NCBI GenBank assembly: GCA_023382535.1
Contig: JAHDWA010000007.1
Coordinates: forward strand, 186,001-250,000
Length of the DNA: 64,000 nucleotides
Source of the DNA: Anaerolineae bacterium
GTDB taxonomy: Bacteria; Chloroflexota; Anaerolineae; 4572-78; J111
Reading direction: 5' to 3'
Below are positions 51,486 to 60,365 of this stretch, one piece after another. The stretch's first letter is position 1. Each line of letters starts with the position of its first letter. The notes under the pieces are model-generated. The model searched no databases. It worked only from the letters and a program-made list of their open reading frames with translations, and had not been told where the DNA came from. Position numbers and translations under genes: made by a program.

Positions 51486-53413
51486 GGGGGTTCCGTTCCT
51501 TCATTCTCTTCCAGTTTCTGCGAGGGTGTAATTGTTGCTGTATCGGTAACAGGAATGGTTGGTACAGCCGGAGAGACTGGCGGAGTAATAGGTATGGGGG
51601 TAGCGGTCAGGGTCACGGTTGATGTCACGCTCCGGGTAATTGATTGGGTTGGTGTAACAGCCAGGTCTGAGGTAGGGGCCGGCGTCACCGGAATCACTTG
51701 AGTCGGACTCACCTCAGCACTGGGGGTGATCGAACCTGAGCCAGTCAAAGTTGTTGTACTGGTAAGGCTGGTCATCAAGGGTGCTGCCGAAACCCACTGT
51801 GGATGGCTGGCCTGACCATCGGCGGTAAGCTGCTTGGGCGGTGTGCCATTCCCCTCAATCATATACAAATTTCCGTTATAAGTAAAGAGCAAGGTTTCAC
51901 CCTCGGGGGACCAAACCAGTTGCGGGAGCTGCACGCCCAACTCTTCGCGGAAGGGAAAGAGCTGGCGCGGGTTGCTGCCGTCCCGATCTATGAGTTTGAT
52001 AAAGTAGCGGCCTGTGGCCGATTGAAGGGGGTCCATGGCCGCACCGAACGCAATCCCCATTTTCCCCCAGGCCGGATTAGCCCACATGCCCACCTGCTGG
52101 CTCACTTTAGCCGAAATGTCGTTATCCAGGCCGAAGAGCCACAAATCAAACACCTGGCTTTCTTCGGCTGGCTCGCCGGCCTGGGGCGGGCCATGAACGA
52201 CGGCGGCCAGAAATTGACCATCAGGCGACCAACTCAGCCCCGGCAGCCAGACCCAATCACTGAAAGTTTTGAGCGGGACAAAGTCAACCAGGGGCGTGAT
52301 CGTGTAGCTAACCGGGCTTTCAGTTTTAAGATCAATCACCCCAATTTGGTCGGCCCGCGCATAGGCCAGCCGGACGCCCTCAGGCGACCAGGCAAAGGAC
52401 GTGCCCCACCAGGGGTAAAGTCCCTGGGTATTGGGCGGAATCACTTCGACCGCTTTTGTTTTTGCTTCGCCGCTCAGCGGCGGGCGGGAAGGTTTGTAGA
52501 GCCATAAATCATTGTTAGCCCGCCAACCGGGTGAGCTGGCTGTCCGCTCCGCCGTGCTGTAGGCGAGCAGGGGCTGGCTAATGACCGGCGACCACTCGGC
52601 ATAGAGCACGCCCTGAAGGCCAAGCGTAATCGGCGCTTCGCCGACAATGGTGGTTGAGGCCAGCCACACCTCATTGAGCGGCAGGTCAATTTCGTCGCTG
52701 AGCGCACGCGTGTAGAGCAACTGGCGGCCGTCGGGTGAAAGGCTGAACACCCGGCCATCCAGATCCCCGGCGGTGGTCAAAGGGCGGCGGCTGCCGCTGC
52801 TATCCCGCATCAGCCAGGCATTGCCGTTAGCGATATAGGCAATCGTCCCTTCAATGGGGGTCGAAGGCAGCTCCCCCTGCGGTCCAACCACCAGGATCTC
52901 CGGCACCGGCTGGATCACCGTGGCCCGTGATACCTCGGTCCGGCTGACCTCTGCCCCATTTTCATAAACCACCCGAATGGTAATTTCGTCTTCGCCATTT
53001 ACCCCAAGCTGCGAGACCCGCGTTTCGCCCATACCCAGGGCTTCGTTGGTAATCGTCTGCCGCTCAAAGGGTACAATTTCTCGCTTGGTCTCAATCTCTT
53101 CTTTTACCCGGATAATTGTGATGGCCAGTCCTGGCTCTAATTGGGTGTACAGGTCGGGCTTGACCCGGTCCAGCGGCCCAAGTTCAACGTTGGCTTCCGC
53201 CAGGGCTTCGCGCACAGTCGCGGCCTGGCTCGTCAAGGCCTGGCGCCCGCCGTCCACTTCAATAAAAACTTGATTCGGTTGGGTTTGGCAGGCCACACTT
53301 AAAATGGCCAACAACCAGAGCCAGGCCAGGCAGGTCCAGCCACTTAACCTGGCAAAACCGTGCCAGTTCAACTTGTCACCCAGACAACGGCTGTCATTTG
53401 AGCAACCCTCCAT
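51482..53413 (-). CDS. lipoprotein with DUF348/G5 domains and TolB-like propeller
   Basis: A 643-residue surface protein. The N-terminus has a late lipoprotein signal (LAWLWLLAILSVAC, Cys near residue 42). About 50-95 is a ubiquitin-like DUF348 domain (VEVDGG-like start, ATVREALAEANVELGPLDRV). About 105-170 is a G5 domain (VPFERQTITNEALGMGETRV), a wall/glycan-binding module also found in Rpf proteins. About 190-570 holds WD/TolB-type propeller blades (VFSLSPDGRQLLY, LSWSPDGQFLAAV, LVWSPEGETLLF). A Thr/Ser/Pro-rich tail closes it. The start overlaps the preceding gene by 20 bases; a TTG start about 14 codons later is possible. Confidence 0.8.
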   Translation of the reverse strand: MEGCSNDSRCLGDKLNWHGFARLSGWTCLAWLWLLAILSVACQTQPNQVFIEVDGGRQALTSQAATVREALAEANVELGPLDRVKPDLYTQLEPGLAITIIRVKEEIETKREIVPFERQTITNEALGMGETRVSQLGVNGEDEITIRVVYENGAEVSRTEVSRATVIQPVPEILVVGPQGELPSTPIEGTIAYIANGNAWLMRDSSGSRRPLTTAGDLDGRVFSLSPDGRQLLYTRALSDEIDLPLNEVWLASTTIVGEAPITLGLQGVLYAEWSPVISQPLLAYSTAERTASSPGWRANNDLWLYKPSRPPLSGEAKTKAVEVIPPNTQGLYPWWGTSFAWSPEGVRLAYARADQIGVIDLKTESPVSYTITPLVDFVPLKTFSDWVWLPGLSWSPDGQFLAAVVHGPPQAGEPAEESQVFDLWLFGLDNDISAKVSQQVGMWANPAWGKMGIAFGAAMDPLQSATGRYFIKLIDRDGSNPRQLFPFREELGVQLPQLVWSPEGETLLFTYNGNLYMIEGNGTPPKQLTADGQASHPQWVSAAPLMTSLTSTTTLTGSGSITPSAEVSPTQVIPVTPAPTSDLAVTPTQSITRSVTSTVTLTATPIPITPPVSPAVPTIPVTDTATITPSQKLEENEGTEPP

Positions 53414-54365
53414 GACCCAGGGCGATCAGATCGCGGCGGGTTAAGTGTTCTCCGGAAGCCAGGCGGGGCAAAACCATGTCCACCACGTTATAGCTTCTGC
53501 TTTTCGCGCAGCCCGGCGCGCCGACAATAGGGATGTCGCCGCAATAGGCCAACAGCATGAGATTCCCCGGTTCGACCGGCATGCCGTAATGCACAATTTC
53601 GCCGCCCACAGCCTTAATGGCCCGGGGCGTGATGTCGTCAACATCCATAATCGAAGTTTCTCCGGCGACCAGGATCATTTTAGCGCCGCTGTTCAAAGCC
53701 CATTGTAACGCCTGGCTGATCTCAACTTCATCTTCAGACACGTAAGGGCCTTCGAGCAGCGTGGTATTGTAGCCGGCCAGCCGGTCGCGCAGGGCCGGGG
53801 TAAAGCTTTTAATCACTTTTTCGCGGGCGGCGGTGCTGCCTGTAGTGATCAAAGCAGCCTGCCGGACAACAAACGGCTTGACTTCCACCAACCGAGACGC
53901 GCCGGCAATCGCTTCCGCAGCGGCCAAGTCGGCATGGGGCAGGCCGTAAGGAATAATCTTGATCGTACCAACCATTGTTTTTGGCTGCACCACGCTGTTG
54001 TTGGGAATTGTGGCCAGCGTGACGCCGGTAATATCGTTGAAAGACAGGAGACTTTCGACGTTGACCTTGAACAATCCCGCGAAGGTGGCCATGAGATTGA
54101 CCCGCCCGGTGGTGGCGCTGCTGGGTTCAAGGCCCTGGCTCGTCATAATTTGCCCCAGCCGGCGAGCTGCCGCATTTTCGTCAAGGTCAGCTTCAGCCAG
54201 GATGGCGATATAAACTTGCTCACGGCCCAGGTCCCGTAACAGGGCAATATCGGCGGCAGTCAGGCGTTGACCTTTTTTAAGGGCTTTGCGGCCATCCGGA
54301 CCAGCTTGATTGTGGAGCAGAATGTGACCGGCAGCTTCGTTGAGCGGAACTCTGACGACTCTCAT
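53394..54365 (-). CDS. molybdopterin-binding (MoeA-like) domain protein
   Basis: A 323-residue protein. The N-terminal part is MoeA-domain-like (VPLNEAAGHILLHN, ALKKGQRLTAADIALLRDLG); the C-terminal half resembles the MogA/MoeA molybdopterin-binding fold (ALITTGSTAAREKVIKSFTP, GAKMILVAGETSIMDVDD, PIVGAPGCAKSRSYNVVD). Stand-alone proteins of this type are annotated as MoeA-like but lack the full MoeA set, so a role in molybdenum cofactor insertion is only suggested. The start ATG 54365 has no ribosome site and lies 7 bases after a perfect TATAAT, implying a leaderless mRNA. First gene of a run of overlapping minus-strand genes down to 49872. Confidence 0.78.
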   Translation of the reverse strand: MRVVRVPLNEAAGHILLHNQAGPDGRKALKKGQRLTAADIALLRDLGREQVYIAILAEADLDENAAARRLGQIMTSQGLEPSSATTGRVNLMATFAGLFKVNVESLLSFNDITGVTLATIPNNSVVQPKTMVGTIKIIPYGLPHADLAAAEAIAGASRLVEVKPFVVRQAALITTGSTAAREKVIKSFTPALRDRLAGYNTTLLEGPYVSEDEVEISQALQWALNSGAKMILVAGETSIMDVDDITPRAIKAVGGEIVHYGMPVEPGNLMLLAYCGDIPIVGAPGCAKSRSYNVVDMVLPRLASGEHLTRRDLIALGHGGLLK

Positions 54366-54372
54366 AGACTAG

Positions 54373-54378
54373 ATTATA
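54373..54378 (-). promoter_or_regulatory. -10 box of a leaderless promoter
   Basis: Minus strand TATAAT, 7 bases before the ATG at 54365. The -35 region is weak (TGTCAT near 54396-54401). Confidence 0.6.
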
Positions 54379-54537
54379 GCACAAGTAACTTTGTATGACA
54401 CGCTTTAATTCGGATTTATTCGAAGATTAGGATTAATGTACAAATTTTATCCAGTTAACCAGGCTTTGGCAATAAAAATAAATCTTTTTGTTGACAGGTA
54501 CGGCTCTGGGGTTATATCCATTCCGCCGCATCTGTGT

Positions 54538-54543
54538 TATAAT
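54538..54543 (+). promoter_or_regulatory. -10 box upstream of the flavin reductase
   Basis: TATAAT in TGTGTTATAATC, 32 bases before the start codon. TTGACA at 54491-54496 is too far for this box but could serve TATATC at 54513-54518. The rest of the 54366-54575 gap is AT-rich and otherwise empty. Confidence 0.4.
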
Positions 54544-54575
54544 CTTCCCTCAGATTTAATTGACAGAGGAAAAAT

Positions 54576-55079
54576 GTGACTAATCTGACCGAAGAAGTTG
54601 TTGACAGCCGGGCATTTCGTAACACAATTGGTTTATTTGCCACCGGGGTGACAGTTGTAGCGGTTGAAGCTGAGGGTGAGGTTTACGGGATGACTGCCAA
54701 TGCAGTCACTTCTGTTTCATTAGAACCGATGCTGGTGTTGGTTTGTGTGCAAAAAGAAGCGCACTTGATGAGTTTCCTCCGCCAGGCCGATAGATTTTCA
54801 ATCAATATTTTAAGCGAACAGCAGCAGGATTTGTCCACTTACTTTGCCCATATGTGGCCCCATCCCGAGCCTCCCGCTTTTACGTTTATCCCTTGGCTGG
54901 GCGGTCCGCGCCTGGAAGGGGCTATTGGAGCGATTGCCTGCCGGACCAGGGAATTTTTGGAAGGCGGCGACCATTGGATTGTTGTTGGCCAAGTCATCGG
55001 GCTGTACCGAGCCGAAAACCCGGCTAACCCGCTGCTGTACTATCGCGGTCAGTATCGGCGTATCCTGGATGGGCGCTGA
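54576..55079 (+). CDS. flavin reductase-like (FMN-binding split barrel) protein
   Basis: A 167-residue flavin reductase-domain protein: FRNTIGLFATGVTVVAVEAEG, YGMTANAVTSVSLEPMLVLV, FSINILSEQQQDLSTYFA, and the C-terminal DHWIVVGQVIGLYR. These form the FMN-binding split barrel of the HpaC/ActVB group, which reduces FMN or FAD with NAD(P)H for partner monooxygenases. No partner is adjacent. The start is GTG 54576 with AGAGGAAAAA upstream; the overlapping ATG at 54574 is out of frame and meets TGA at once. Monocistronic. Confidence 0.88.
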   Translation: MTNLTEEVVDSRAFRNTIGLFATGVTVVAVEAEGEVYGMTANAVTSVSLEPMLVLVCVQKEAHLMSFLRQADRFSINILSEQQQDLSTYFAHMWPHPEPPAFTFIPWLGGPRLEGAIGAIACRTREFLEGGDHWIVVGQVIGLYRAENPANPLLYYRGQYRRILDGR

Positions 55080-55178
55080 ATAGCTAATCACTGTTTGGGT
55101 CGGCGGGTGGTTGAGTCCTGCGGGTGCTGGTTTGAACCAAAATGCCGACCACAAATGTTAATCATCAGCGCCGTTCCT

Positions 55179-55562
55179 TCAAAGAGATGCCCGTAACTCT
55201 TTGGCCAGCTCGTACAGCCGGGTGAAACCAAAGGGCTTGGTTAACACAAAATCTGCTTGATGCTCAAGGGTTTCAGCCCTTATTAAGTCCGCAGTCGCTA
55301 AGATTACCCGAGTCTTGGTTAATCGTTGTTCAGTACGAATGTGGCGAAGGATTTCGACCCCGGAAACAAAAGGTAAGTGTAAATCCAAGAGAACAAGCGC
55401 CGGAGTCACAACTGCCAGCCGGTCCAGAGCTGTTTGACCATCGTAGATGACTTCAGTTTCAAATTCAGCCTGCTCTATTGCTATCTTGAATACCTCCGCC
55501 ACAGACTCATTATCTTCAACAATGAAGGCTAACGGGTTTTTAGCTGCCGGACGCTCTACCAT
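55179..55562 (-). CDS. single-domain response regulator
   Basis: A 127-residue receiver-only protein: AFIVEDNESVAEVF (acidic pocket), phosphoacceptor D60 in LVLLDLHLPFVSG, Thr in VILATAD, Lys in VLTKPFGFTRL. With no output domain it would pass phosphate onward or act by protein contact. ATG 55562 has a strong GGAGAAATAACC site; it begins 2 bases after the stop of the kinase gene at 55565, so the two are a pair. Confidence 0.9.
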   Translation of the reverse strand: MVERPAAKNPLAFIVEDNESVAEVFKIAIEQAEFETEVIYDGQTALDRLAVVTPALVLLDLHLPFVSGVEILRHIRTEQRLTKTRVILATADLIRAETLEHQADFVLTKPFGFTRLYELAKELRASL

Positions 55563-55564
55563 GG

Positions 55565-57025
55565 TTATTTCTCCGCTATACATTCTAGGGGAAATGTTAG
55601 GGTAAAAGTGCTTCCTCGTCCTATCTCACTTTCCAAAGCAATCTGACCCCCCATCAGGGTGGTCAACTGCTTGACAATAGACAAGCCTAGCCCGGCGCCA
55701 CTGTATTTCCGGGTAGTAGAGCCGTCCACTTGTCTAAAAGGCTCGAAGATGTAGGATTGAGCCTCAGCGGGAATGCCAGAACCGGTATCGGAGACTTGTA
55801 AGGCCCAATGGGTTGGGTTGGGTTGGAAAAAGCACACCTTTACCCCGCCGGTTTGGGTAAATTTGATAGCATTACTGATCAGATTGACCAGGATTTGTTG
55901 AAGACGAACCTTATCACCGATCAAAGTAGCCGGCATATCAGGAGCGATTGTCGTGTTTAAGCTTAACCCTTTGGTTTGGGCCAGGATATTAATTTTGGAT
56001 AACGTGCCTTCAACAAGCTCCGCCAGAGGAAAGGGACTTACGTTAAGTTTTAACCTCCCGGCGTCGAGTTGAGCCTGATCGAGCAATTCGTTGACTAAGT
56101 TGGTCAGAGAATGGGTGCTGCCCATAATCTCCCTCGTGACCTGTTTTTGCTTGTCTAAAAGAGGGCCGTAGATACCGAGTTGCAGCATTTCGGTAAAGCC
56201 CAGGATTACGCCGAGGGGCGTTCGAAGTTCATGGCTGACTTTAGCCAGGAGTTCGGTTTTTAGGCGGCTGGCCGCCAGAGCCTGGTCGCGGGCCAGAGCA
56301 AGCTCGCTGGTGCGCTCAGCGACACGATATTCTAATAAGTCCCGTTGGTGCTCCACCTGATTAACGGCCAGCCGTTCGCGCTGCCAGGCAATGTCAAAAT
56401 CACGAAGGAGCACATAGAGGGCAGCCATCACCAAACCGGTGGTCAGCAGGAAGTTGATGCAAATGAAGATTACGGCTTCCGTAGTCAGGAAGCCGGAATC
56501 TACATGACTGCCGGCTATAGGCTCAAATTGGCCGGTACTTATTTGCCAGCCGATAATAGCCAGGGTCAGTACACTCAAACCGATCGCTCCTAACCCGGCC
56601 CACGCGCCGAGCAGCATAAGTGCGACAACGGCAAAGCCAAAGAGAAACACCCGCGCATCCTCGCCCAGGCCGTAGTTGACCAGATCAAGCACGGCCACTC
56701 CATACCCACTCAGTAGAAACAGGCTGGCTCTCAGCCGGTAATCAATCCGGCGGTTAACAGCGCCGACCAAAACTGCTACCAGCGAAGCGAAATAAATGGT
56801 GATGGAAATCCACTGCTCATCCCTGACCAATCTGGGCAGGAGATTAAGTAGACTGCACAAACCAAGCCCGGCTGTTGCTCGCAGCATTGCCGTCAGAATA
56901 CGCTCGCGGCCCTGGCGAAGAATAATGCTTTGATTGGCATGGAGCGGCAAGTCGGTCTTGGGAGGTGGAAATAAAAGATGATCAAACTGCTTGAAGAAAT
57001 TGGTCGAGATTCGAGGTAGTTTCAT
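55565..57025 (-). CDS. membrane sensor histidine kinase
   Basis: A 486-residue kinase with a basic N-terminus, about six membrane helices at residues 45-215 (MASE-like, with only short outside loops), a coiled coil (REEL-like RLAVNQVEHQRDLLEYRVAE), HisKA with the His in [21 protein letters not shown], and HATPase (LVNLISNAIKFTQTGG, DTGSGIPAEA, YSGAGLGLSIVKQLT). The sensor probably detects a membrane-linked signal. Partner of the receiver protein encoded directly downstream. ATG 57025. The 277-base gap to the divergent hydrolase at 57303 contains no recognisable element beyond AT-rich promoter-like sequence. Confidence 0.9.
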   Translation of the reverse strand: MKLPRISTNFFKQFDHLLFPPPKTDLPLHANQSIILRQGRERILTAMLRATAGLGLCSLLNLLPRLVRDEQWISITIYFASLVAVLVGAVNRRIDYRLRASLFLLSGYGVAVLDLVNYGLGEDARVFLFGFAVVALMLLGAWAGLGAIGLSVLTLAIIGWQISTGQFEPIAGSHVDSGFLTTEAVIFICINFLLTTGLVMAALYVLLRDFDIAWQRERLAVNQVEHQRDLLEYRVAERTSELALARDQALAASRLKTELLAKVSHELRTPLGVILGFTEMLQLGIYGPLLDKQKQVTREIMGSTHSLTNLVNELLDQAQLDAGRLKLNVSPFPLAELVEGTLSKINILAQTKGLSLNTTIAPDMPATLIGDKVRLQQILVNLISNAIKFTQTGGVKVCFFQPNPTHWALQVSDTGSGIPAEAQSYIFEPFRQVDGSTTRKYSGAGLGLSIVKQLTTLMGGQIALESEIGRGSTFTLTFPLECIAEK

Positions 57026-57302
57026 AGTTAGTTAGTAAGGTGAAAGCCTAGCCGTCTGGGGTGGTGCGGCGTTACAGATATAAGCAACGAGGATAACCCT
57101 TCTAAGGGCTTAGGTAATTATATCCATTGTAGACGAGAGTGAAGCTCTTGTCCAGACAGAAAGAGGTACTTTTTCTGCTTTTGCTGGGGGTACGGATAGA
57201 AATGAAGGGTAAAGCCATGTACTTGTTAGATTTTTGACAAAAATAATTTCCGTGGAATAATAGGCAACCGATTGTCAACGATAGTTTTACAGATATAGCT
57301 TC

Positions 57303-58799
57303 ATGAAAGTTCGCCAACAAATTCATAGCGTATTGCTGCTGATTATTCTGGTCAGCATCGCATGCACTATTCGGATGCCGGAAAACATGGCCCGGTACGC
57401 CACGCCAAGTCCCGGTGTACTGACCGAGCCCACTGTTGTCCAATCTGCCAACCCTGAAGTCGTTGCTACCTCGGTGATAAGCAATGCACTCGAGCTGACC
57501 ACACCTGAGGTTGAGCCGTCGCCTACCCCTCCTGCTGTCGCCCTCATCGAGCCTCCCTCCACCCCCTCTACCCTCGATATTGAACCACCTGTGCCTGCCG
57601 CTTTAGCCGAACTGACCGTTGACTCGCTGGTCAAGGAAGCGCAGTTTGCAACCACCGTTTCCGTTGAAACCATCAATCAGCTTCAGGCCAAATTTTATCC
57701 GGCCAACAACCAGGTGCCGGCGCAATTCGCAGTTGACCGCTTTAAGGTACGTTTCAAGAGTAGAAATGAAATGGGGCATTGGGTTTCGATCCGCGCCGAG
57801 ATGTTTGTGCCCAGAGTAGATACCCCGGCTGAGTTTCCGCTCTTTGTCTACGGGGCAGGCACAACGGGGATCAGCAATCTATGCGCGCCGCTGGATGAGG
57901 ATAGTCGCGGGCGCAACTGGGGCCAATACCAAATCCATCTGCTCTCCTACGCCGCCCAAGGTTTCATCACCGTCTTGCCCCACTGGCAAGGCTATGATGA
58001 TCAAACCCGCAAACACAATTATTTTATTGCCCAGCTCGAAGCCTCGATCCTGCTTGATGCGACGCGGGCCACCTATGAGCTGTTCAACAAAAACCTGCTG
58101 GCCAACGTTCTGGCGCGACCTGCCCAGGCAGTCTTTTACGGGGGTTACTCGCAAGGCGGGCATGGCGCTTTCGCCGCGCTGGATGAGGCCAGCAGCTACG
58201 CGCCGGAGTTGCCGATCAGGGGTGTGGTTGGCCACGCTACTGCACCCAATGTTGAAGCTCTGCTGCGCGAACGGCCGCCGCTCGCCCCCTACATTGTTTA
58301 TGCTTATCTCAACTATTATGGGGATGAGGTGATCAGTCCCGAAGCTGTGTTTTTACCCAATTGGGTGCCCACCTTTTTTAGCGATGCTTCAACTAAATGT
58401 GTGGATGAGGCGTATGAGTATTATCCCGCAGACCCGAAGCTGCTCTACCGGCCGGAATTTTTCGAGTCGTTGTACGGCGACCGGCTCGCCGAAAGATATC
58501 CAGCCTTCAAAGAAGCACTTGAACTTAATTATGTGGGCAACTCGCCCGACACGAGCGTGCCGGTTGTTCTATTCCACGGAGAGACGGATACCATTGTTAC
58601 CCCGGAAACTCACGAGGGCTTTGTCGCTCGTTTGTGCAACCTGGGCAAAAACGTCAACTACAAGCTTTACCCAGAGGTAAACCACTTCCGAACACGTCAA
58701 GCCAGCTTTACCGATTCGGTCGCCTGGATGCGTAACGTCTTGAACGGGCAGCTCCCCGCGTCGCAGTGTTCAGACTTTTTCAACAGTAAATTTCAATAA
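57303..58799 (+). CDS. secreted alpha/beta hydrolase (lipoprotein)
   Basis: A 498-residue exported esterase/lipase. Signal and lipobox LLLIILVSIAC, then an 80-residue Pro/Glu/Thr-rich tether. The hydrolase domain starts near residue 130 and shows FPLFVYGAGTTGIS, GFITVLPHWQGYDD, nucleophile elbow YGGYSQGGHGA, VVLFHGETDTIVTP (Asp) and YPEVNHFRT (His). It resembles secreted LIP-type lipases. It is a clear paralogue of the C-terminal half of the protein encoded by 60366-62723, with the shared segments APxxGTTG, SYAPELP, KGVIGH-like, LYRPEF and ASFxDxxxWM. Ends 100 bases before the converging MBOAT gene. Confidence 0.85.
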   Translation: MKVRQQIHSVLLLIILVSIACTIRMPENMARYATPSPGVLTEPTVVQSANPEVVATSVISNALELTTPEVEPSPTPPAVALIEPPSTPSTLDIEPPVPAALAELTVDSLVKEAQFATTVSVETINQLQAKFYPANNQVPAQFAVDRFKVRFKSRNEMGHWVSIRAEMFVPRVDTPAEFPLFVYGAGTTGISNLCAPLDEDSRGRNWGQYQIHLLSYAAQGFITVLPHWQGYDDQTRKHNYFIAQLEASILLDATRATYELFNKNLLANVLARPAQAVFYGGYSQGGHGAFAALDEASSYAPELPIRGVVGHATAPNVEALLRERPPLAPYIVYAYLNYYGDEVISPEAVFLPNWVPTFFSDASTKCVDEAYEYYPADPKLLYRPEFFESLYGDRLAERYPAFKEALELNYVGNSPDTSVPVVLFHGETDTIVTPETHEGFVARLCNLGKNVNYKLYPEVNHFRTRQASFTDSVAWMRNVLNGQLPASQCSDFFNSKFQ

Positions 58800-58808
58800 T
58801 AGACGGGG

Positions 58809-58896
58809 TTAAGGTGACAGGCACTTATCGGACTTTAGGTCTATTTGAACAAAGAGTGCCTGTATTAGTGTTGAAAAGTGCCTGTCACCTGGTTTC
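58809..58896 (-). repeat. dispersed inverted-repeat element, copy B
   Basis: Bounded by AGGTGACAGGCACT (58812-58825) and AGTGCCTGTCACCT (58877-58890). The reverse complement matches 17395-17485. It fills the gap between two converging genes, so it can act as a two-way terminator-like hairpin. Confidence 0.8.
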
Positions 58897-58899
58897 TTG

Positions 58900-60357
58900 T
58901 TAAAACTGGGCATAGATAAAGGGGATTTCCTCGGCGATACCCAGGTTCATAATAGCCAGGGCCAGGCCGAGGTAAGCCGCCCAGCGAAACCAGAAGGGTC
59001 GCTGCCAGAAGGTAGGCGCGTGCCACTGCCGCTCCTGAATCCACTGGACTATCACCAGGATAAGAATTAAGCCCAGTGACAGGGCCATTTCCTGGGCCGG
59101 GTTGTCAATCACGCTGGCCCAGGGCGCATTGAGTTCGGCGAAGTTAGTTAAAGACCCTAAGTTTTGGAGCAGCAGAAACGCATCGGTGATGGAATTAGCT
59201 CTAAAGAAGACCCAGGCCAGGCAGACCAGGTTGAAGGTGATAAACCCACTTAACATGGCTTGCATGACAGGCTTCTGGCCAAGCCCCAGGCGGTAGGCCA
59301 GTTTACTCCTCTGACCCCTGGTTGCCACCTCTCCGATCATATACAGGCCGTGCAGGCCACCCCAAATCACAAAGGTCCAGGCCGCGCCATGCCACAAACC
59401 GCTGACCAGAAAGACAATCATCAAGTTCAAGTACCAGCGCGGCACGGAGACTCTGTTCCCTCCCAGGGGAATATATAAATAATCCCTAAACCAGCTAGAC
59501 AAAGAAATATGCCAGCGCCGCCAGAATTCTGAGGGTGATCGGGCAAAGTAGGGCCGCCTGAAGTTTTCCATCAGGTCAAAACCCATCACCCGGGCCGCGC
59601 CGATGGCAATATTGGAATAGCCGGCAAAGTCGCAGTAAATTTGGAAAGCAAAAAAATAGGTGGCCAATAAGACCGGCCAGCCTGTCCATTCCGAGGGATT
59701 GTTATAGACGGCATTAACATAGAGTCCCAGCCGGTCGGCGATAACCACCTTTTGGAACATGCCCCACAACATCAGGCGTAAGCCACTGCTGACCCGCGCC
59801 TCGTCAAATTCAAATTTTTCATAAAACTGCGGCAGCAGATGGGGGGCGCGATTAATCGGACCGGCCACCAATTGCGGGAAAAAGGCGGCAAACAACGCAT
59901 AGCGTCCCAGATGCCGTTCCGGTTCCAGCTTGCCGCGGTAGACGTCAATGACGTAGCCAAGGGTTTGAAACGTGTAAAACGATATTCCGATTGGCAGCAG
60001 CGCCTGGAACATCGGTACATCGTAGACGAGATTGAACTGGTTAAAGGCGGTTCTGAGACTGTCGTTGACAAAATTGAAATATTTAAAGGCAAATAAAATG
60101 CCCAGATTGGCGCACAAGCCAATAATCAGAAGGGCGCTGCGCCGGGCTTGATGCTCCGCCTTGAAAATTGAAATGGCAGTGATGTAGCTGATCAGGGTCG
60201 CCGCCATGAGGAGGAAGATATACTCCAGCTTCCAGGCCGCATAGAAATAGTAACTGGCTGCCAGCAGCAGCACCCAGCGGGTGCGATAAGGACAGGCAAA
60301 ATAAAGCCCGACGACGATCGGGAAAAAAATCAGAAATTCTATGGAGTTGAAAAGCAT
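58900..60357 (-). CDS. MBOAT-family membrane O-acyltransferase (AlgI/DltB-like)
   Basis: A 485-residue polytopic protein, about 10-11 helices. Family marks: FNSIEFLIFFPIVVGLYF, QTLGYVIDVYRGKLEP, FFPQLVAGPINRAPHLLPQF, FAGYSNIAIGAARVMGFDL, FWRRWHISLSSWFRDYLYIP and the catalytic His in VSGLWHGAAWTFVIWGGLHG. Such proteins pass acyl groups (often acetyl) across the membrane onto exported polysaccharides or teichoic acids, working with an extracellular SGNH-type partner. That partner is the N-terminal domain of the gene 8 bases upstream. ATG 60357. Confidence 0.92.
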   Translation of the reverse strand: MLFNSIEFLIFFPIVVGLYFACPYRTRWVLLLAASYYFYAAWKLEYIFLLMAATLISYITAISIFKAEHQARRSALLIIGLCANLGILFAFKYFNFVNDSLRTAFNQFNLVYDVPMFQALLPIGISFYTFQTLGYVIDVYRGKLEPERHLGRYALFAAFFPQLVAGPINRAPHLLPQFYEKFEFDEARVSSGLRLMLWGMFQKVVIADRLGLYVNAVYNNPSEWTGWPVLLATYFFAFQIYCDFAGYSNIAIGAARVMGFDLMENFRRPYFARSPSEFWRRWHISLSSWFRDYLYIPLGGNRVSVPRWYLNLMIVFLVSGLWHGAAWTFVIWGGLHGLYMIGEVATRGQRSKLAYRLGLGQKPVMQAMLSGFITFNLVCLAWVFFRANSITDAFLLLQNLGSLTNFAELNAPWASVIDNPAQEMALSLGLILILVIVQWIQERQWHAPTFWQRPFWFRWAAYLGLALAIMNLGIAEEIPFIYAQF

Positions 60358-60365
60358 GGCTGTCT

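Noticed and set aside
57102..57443. 113-codon minus-strand frame before the secreted hydrolase
   Set aside because: Covers a likely promoter region and the signal-peptide codons of the opposite gene; sequence is Ser/Asn-rich without pattern.
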